In this document: one piece after another, positions 62,705 to 64,000 of the stretch
How positions within the stretch are numbered: position 1 is the stretch's first letter
Layout: each line of letters begins with the position of its first letter
Assembly: GCF_003054325.1 (NCBI RefSeq)
Contig: NZ_QBKU01000011.1
Location: 1-64,000, forward strand
Length of the DNA: 64,000 nucleotides
DNA from: Sulfitobacter mediterraneus
GTDB taxonomy: Bacteria > Pseudomonadota > Alphaproteobacteria > Rhodobacterales > Rhodobacteraceae
Direction: 5' to 3'
Notes under the pieces: model-generated
The model's input: the letters and a program-made list of their open reading frames with translations, nothing else
The model's database searches: none
Told to the model about the DNA's origin: nothing
Made by a program: the position numbers and the translations under genes

Positions 62705-64000
62705 TTACCCCCGCCCTTTTGGCTTTTCGTATTTGATGTTTCCCAGCAGTGTATCCAGCGCACTGCGTTCGTCTCTGCTCATGCGGGCGCCATTGTAACC
62801 CACCTCGTATTCAGCCTTGTCTTCCTGCCCTGTGCGGGTGGCTTGATCGGCGGCGCGGGCCGCCTCGCTGAGCCGCCAGGTGACGCCTTCGTCTGCAACG
62901 CCGGTCAGGTCTTCCATCGCTTCGGCTATTTCCGCATCCAGCCCCCGCATCGCGCTTAATTTGGCCAGTTCCTCGGCCACGGTCATCGCGGCCATCTCGG
63001 CGTCGCCCGGATTGCGAATGCAGGGTGTAATGGCGACATGGCGCTGTGTGATCAGGTTTTCAAGGGCGTCATAGCCCAGTGCGTCCGATATTTTTTCACG
63101 CAACACCGCGTCGCCCTGATGGCCAAAACGCAAAATAAGATCGCGCAGATGTGCATGGGTACGGTCTGCGCAGGTCATCGTTTCAAGTCCGCTTTCGAAA
63201 TCTTCGATGATCTGCGGACAGGTTAGGAACGCCGCTAAAATCACCGCTTCGCGCAGATGTTCTGTGGTGCGGTCGTCTGCTGCCGTGGCCAGTGCCGATG
63301 CCTTGGTCGAGGGCACAGGCGGCTGCGGCGCATTGGATTGCCAGCGGCCCTTGCCGCCTCGTCCTGCGGGGCGTGCCGCGCTACTTTTCGGACGGAACAA
63401 TTGCCAGCGCAGGTCTTTGATTTCCTGCCCATAATGGCTGCGGATAGAAGGGTCTTTGATCAGTTTGATCTTTTCGCGCAGCGCCTTGTCGAGAGCGGCC
63501 TTGCGTTCGGGGCTGTCAAACACCTTGCCGTCTGTTTCGCGCTGCCACAGCAGTTGAACCATCGGCATCGCCTGATCAATCAGCTTTTGCAGCGCCGGTG
63601 CGCCCTGCGCCTTGAGCAGATCATCTGGGTCGAGCCCCTCTGGCATCACCGCAAAGCGCAGCGATTGCCCCGCCTCCAGCAGCGGTAGCGCCAGATCAAC
63701 AAGCCGCATCGCGGCGCGTTGGCCAGCGGTGTCACCGTCCAGTGTGATGATCGGTTCGGGTGCAATCCGCCAAAGCATCTGCAGCTGGCTTTCGGTAATC
63801 GCCGTGCCAAGCGGCGCCACGGCAGCCTCAAATCCCGCACCATGCAGGGCGATGACATCCATATACCCTTCGGCCACCAGCAAAGGCATGCCCTTGCCCG
63901 CCGCCGTTCTGGCCTCGCGGACGTTGTAGAGGCTGCGACCCTTGTCAAAAAGTTCGGTCTCGGGGGAGTTGAGATATTTGGCGTTGTCGTTGGGGTCCAT
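62705..64000 (-). CDS. dnaG: DNA primase DnaG (C-terminal part, cut by window edge)
   Basis: The last 431 residues are visible. The TOPRIM catalytic core is present (LLVAEGYMDVIALHGAGFEA, ITLDGDTAGQRAAM, EGLDPDDLLKAQGA), followed by the helicase-interacting C-terminal domain (FLTCPQIIEDFESGLET onward). The zinc-binding N-terminus lies beyond base 64000. It stops 136 bases before rpoD. Confidence 0.95.
   Translation of the reverse strand: MDPNDNAKYLNSPETELFDKGRSLYNVREARTAAGKGMPLLVAEGYMDVIALHGAGFEAAVAPLGTAITESQLQMLWRIAPEPIITLDGDTAGQRAAMRLVDLALPLLEAGQSLRFAVMPEGLDPDDLLKAQGAPALQKLIDQAMPMVQLLWQRETDGKVFDSPERKAALDKALREKIKLIKDPSIRSHYGQEIKDLRWQLFRPKSSAARPAGRGGKGRWQSNAPQPPVPSTKASALATAADDRTTEHLREAVILAAFLTCPQIIEDFESGLETMTCADRTHAHLRDLILRFGHQGDAVLREKISDALGYDALENLITQRHVAITPCIRNPGDAEMAAMTVAEELAKLSAMRGLDAEIAEAMEDLTGVADEGVTWRLSEAARAADQATRTGQEDKAEYEVGYNGARMSRDERSALDTLLGNIKYEKPKGRG

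Noticed and set aside
1-64000. CRISPR array or restriction-modification system
   Set aside because: No regularly spaced short repeats were seen and no restriction endonuclease or cas gene is adjacent to the orphan methyltransferase.

Overview
The window is chromosomal DNA from a roseobacter-group alphaproteobacterium (Rhodobacteraceae). Supporting signs are the dnaG-rpoD pair, an nrdR-ribD / ribE-ribB-ribH-nusB riboflavin block, a diagnostic RpoH, CarD, FdxA, an SUV3-like helicase, an MmcB gene under an alphaproteobacterial LexA box, and a tRNA-His with A73 and no G-1. Most of the sequence is dense GC-rich core genome; about 5.2-16.3 kb is accessory and more AT-rich. I cannot name the genus from sequence alone.

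Layout. 0.4-5.2 kb (minus strand): an Lrp/AsnC regulator followed by a DmdA/GcvT-like tetrahydrofolate methyltransferase, an OsmC protein, an enoyl-CoA hydratase-fold protein lacking both catalytic glutamates, and an acyl-CoA synthetase, ended by a hairpin. 5.2-9.4 kb: a decayed integration zone with a truncated tyrosine recombinase, a PPOX-type FMN-binding protein and an exported alpha/beta hydrolase divergent from a LysR regulator. 9.4-13.5 kb: a phage-derived trio (ParB-domain DNA methyltransferase, DUF5681 protein, large terminase) with no other phage genes, next to a 117-bp hairpin-rich direct repeat and a tRNA-3'-end-like sequence. 13.5-16.3 kb: three unassigned proteins, probably one operon. 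16.4-26.2 kb: a glycosyltransferase-like protein, MetY, a SIMPL-domain protein, a PilM/PilP-like composite, HppD with a divergent Lrp regulator, and a CPA2 antiporter. 26.9-34.8 kb: CobT/CobS, CarD, FdxA, S4 protein, a PIN-domain pair lodged in that row, and the helicase. 34.8-48.3 kb: SCP2 protein, lysophospholipase, exonuclease-ligase pair, PepF, M19 dipeptidase, RpoH, RluD, tRNA-His, MmcB and an ArsR/AHSA1 pair. 48.3-60.4 kb: a structured RNA (6S candidate), the riboflavin operon split by a plus-strand capsule locus (KpsS, outer-membrane export lipoprotein, KpsC), NrdR, YjbQ and three tandem paralogous secreted proteins. 60.5-64 kb: RpoD and the 3' part of dnaG.

How genes work together. 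The first cassette resembles the DMSP demethylation pathway (THF-dependent demethylation, CoA ligation, crotonase step), but its crotonase-fold member should not be a normal hydratase, so the substrate may be different; MetY elsewhere in the window could assimilate methanethiol or sulfide. RibD, RibE, RibB and RibH cover most of riboflavin synthesis; the C-terminal half of RibB lacks the GTP cyclohydrolase II cysteines. KpsS and KpsC would build the Kdo linker of a capsule exported through the Wza/KpsD-like lipoprotein. CobT and CobS complete the lower ligand and final assembly of cobalamin.

The best candidates for undescribed biology are the methyltransferase/OsmC/inactive-crotonase/CoA-ligase cassette, the methyltransferase-DUF5681-terminase cassette with its repeats, the three-gene unknown operon at 13.5-16.3 kb, the PIN-domain pair in the helicase-S4 row, and the triplicated secreted family at 59.2-60.4 kb.
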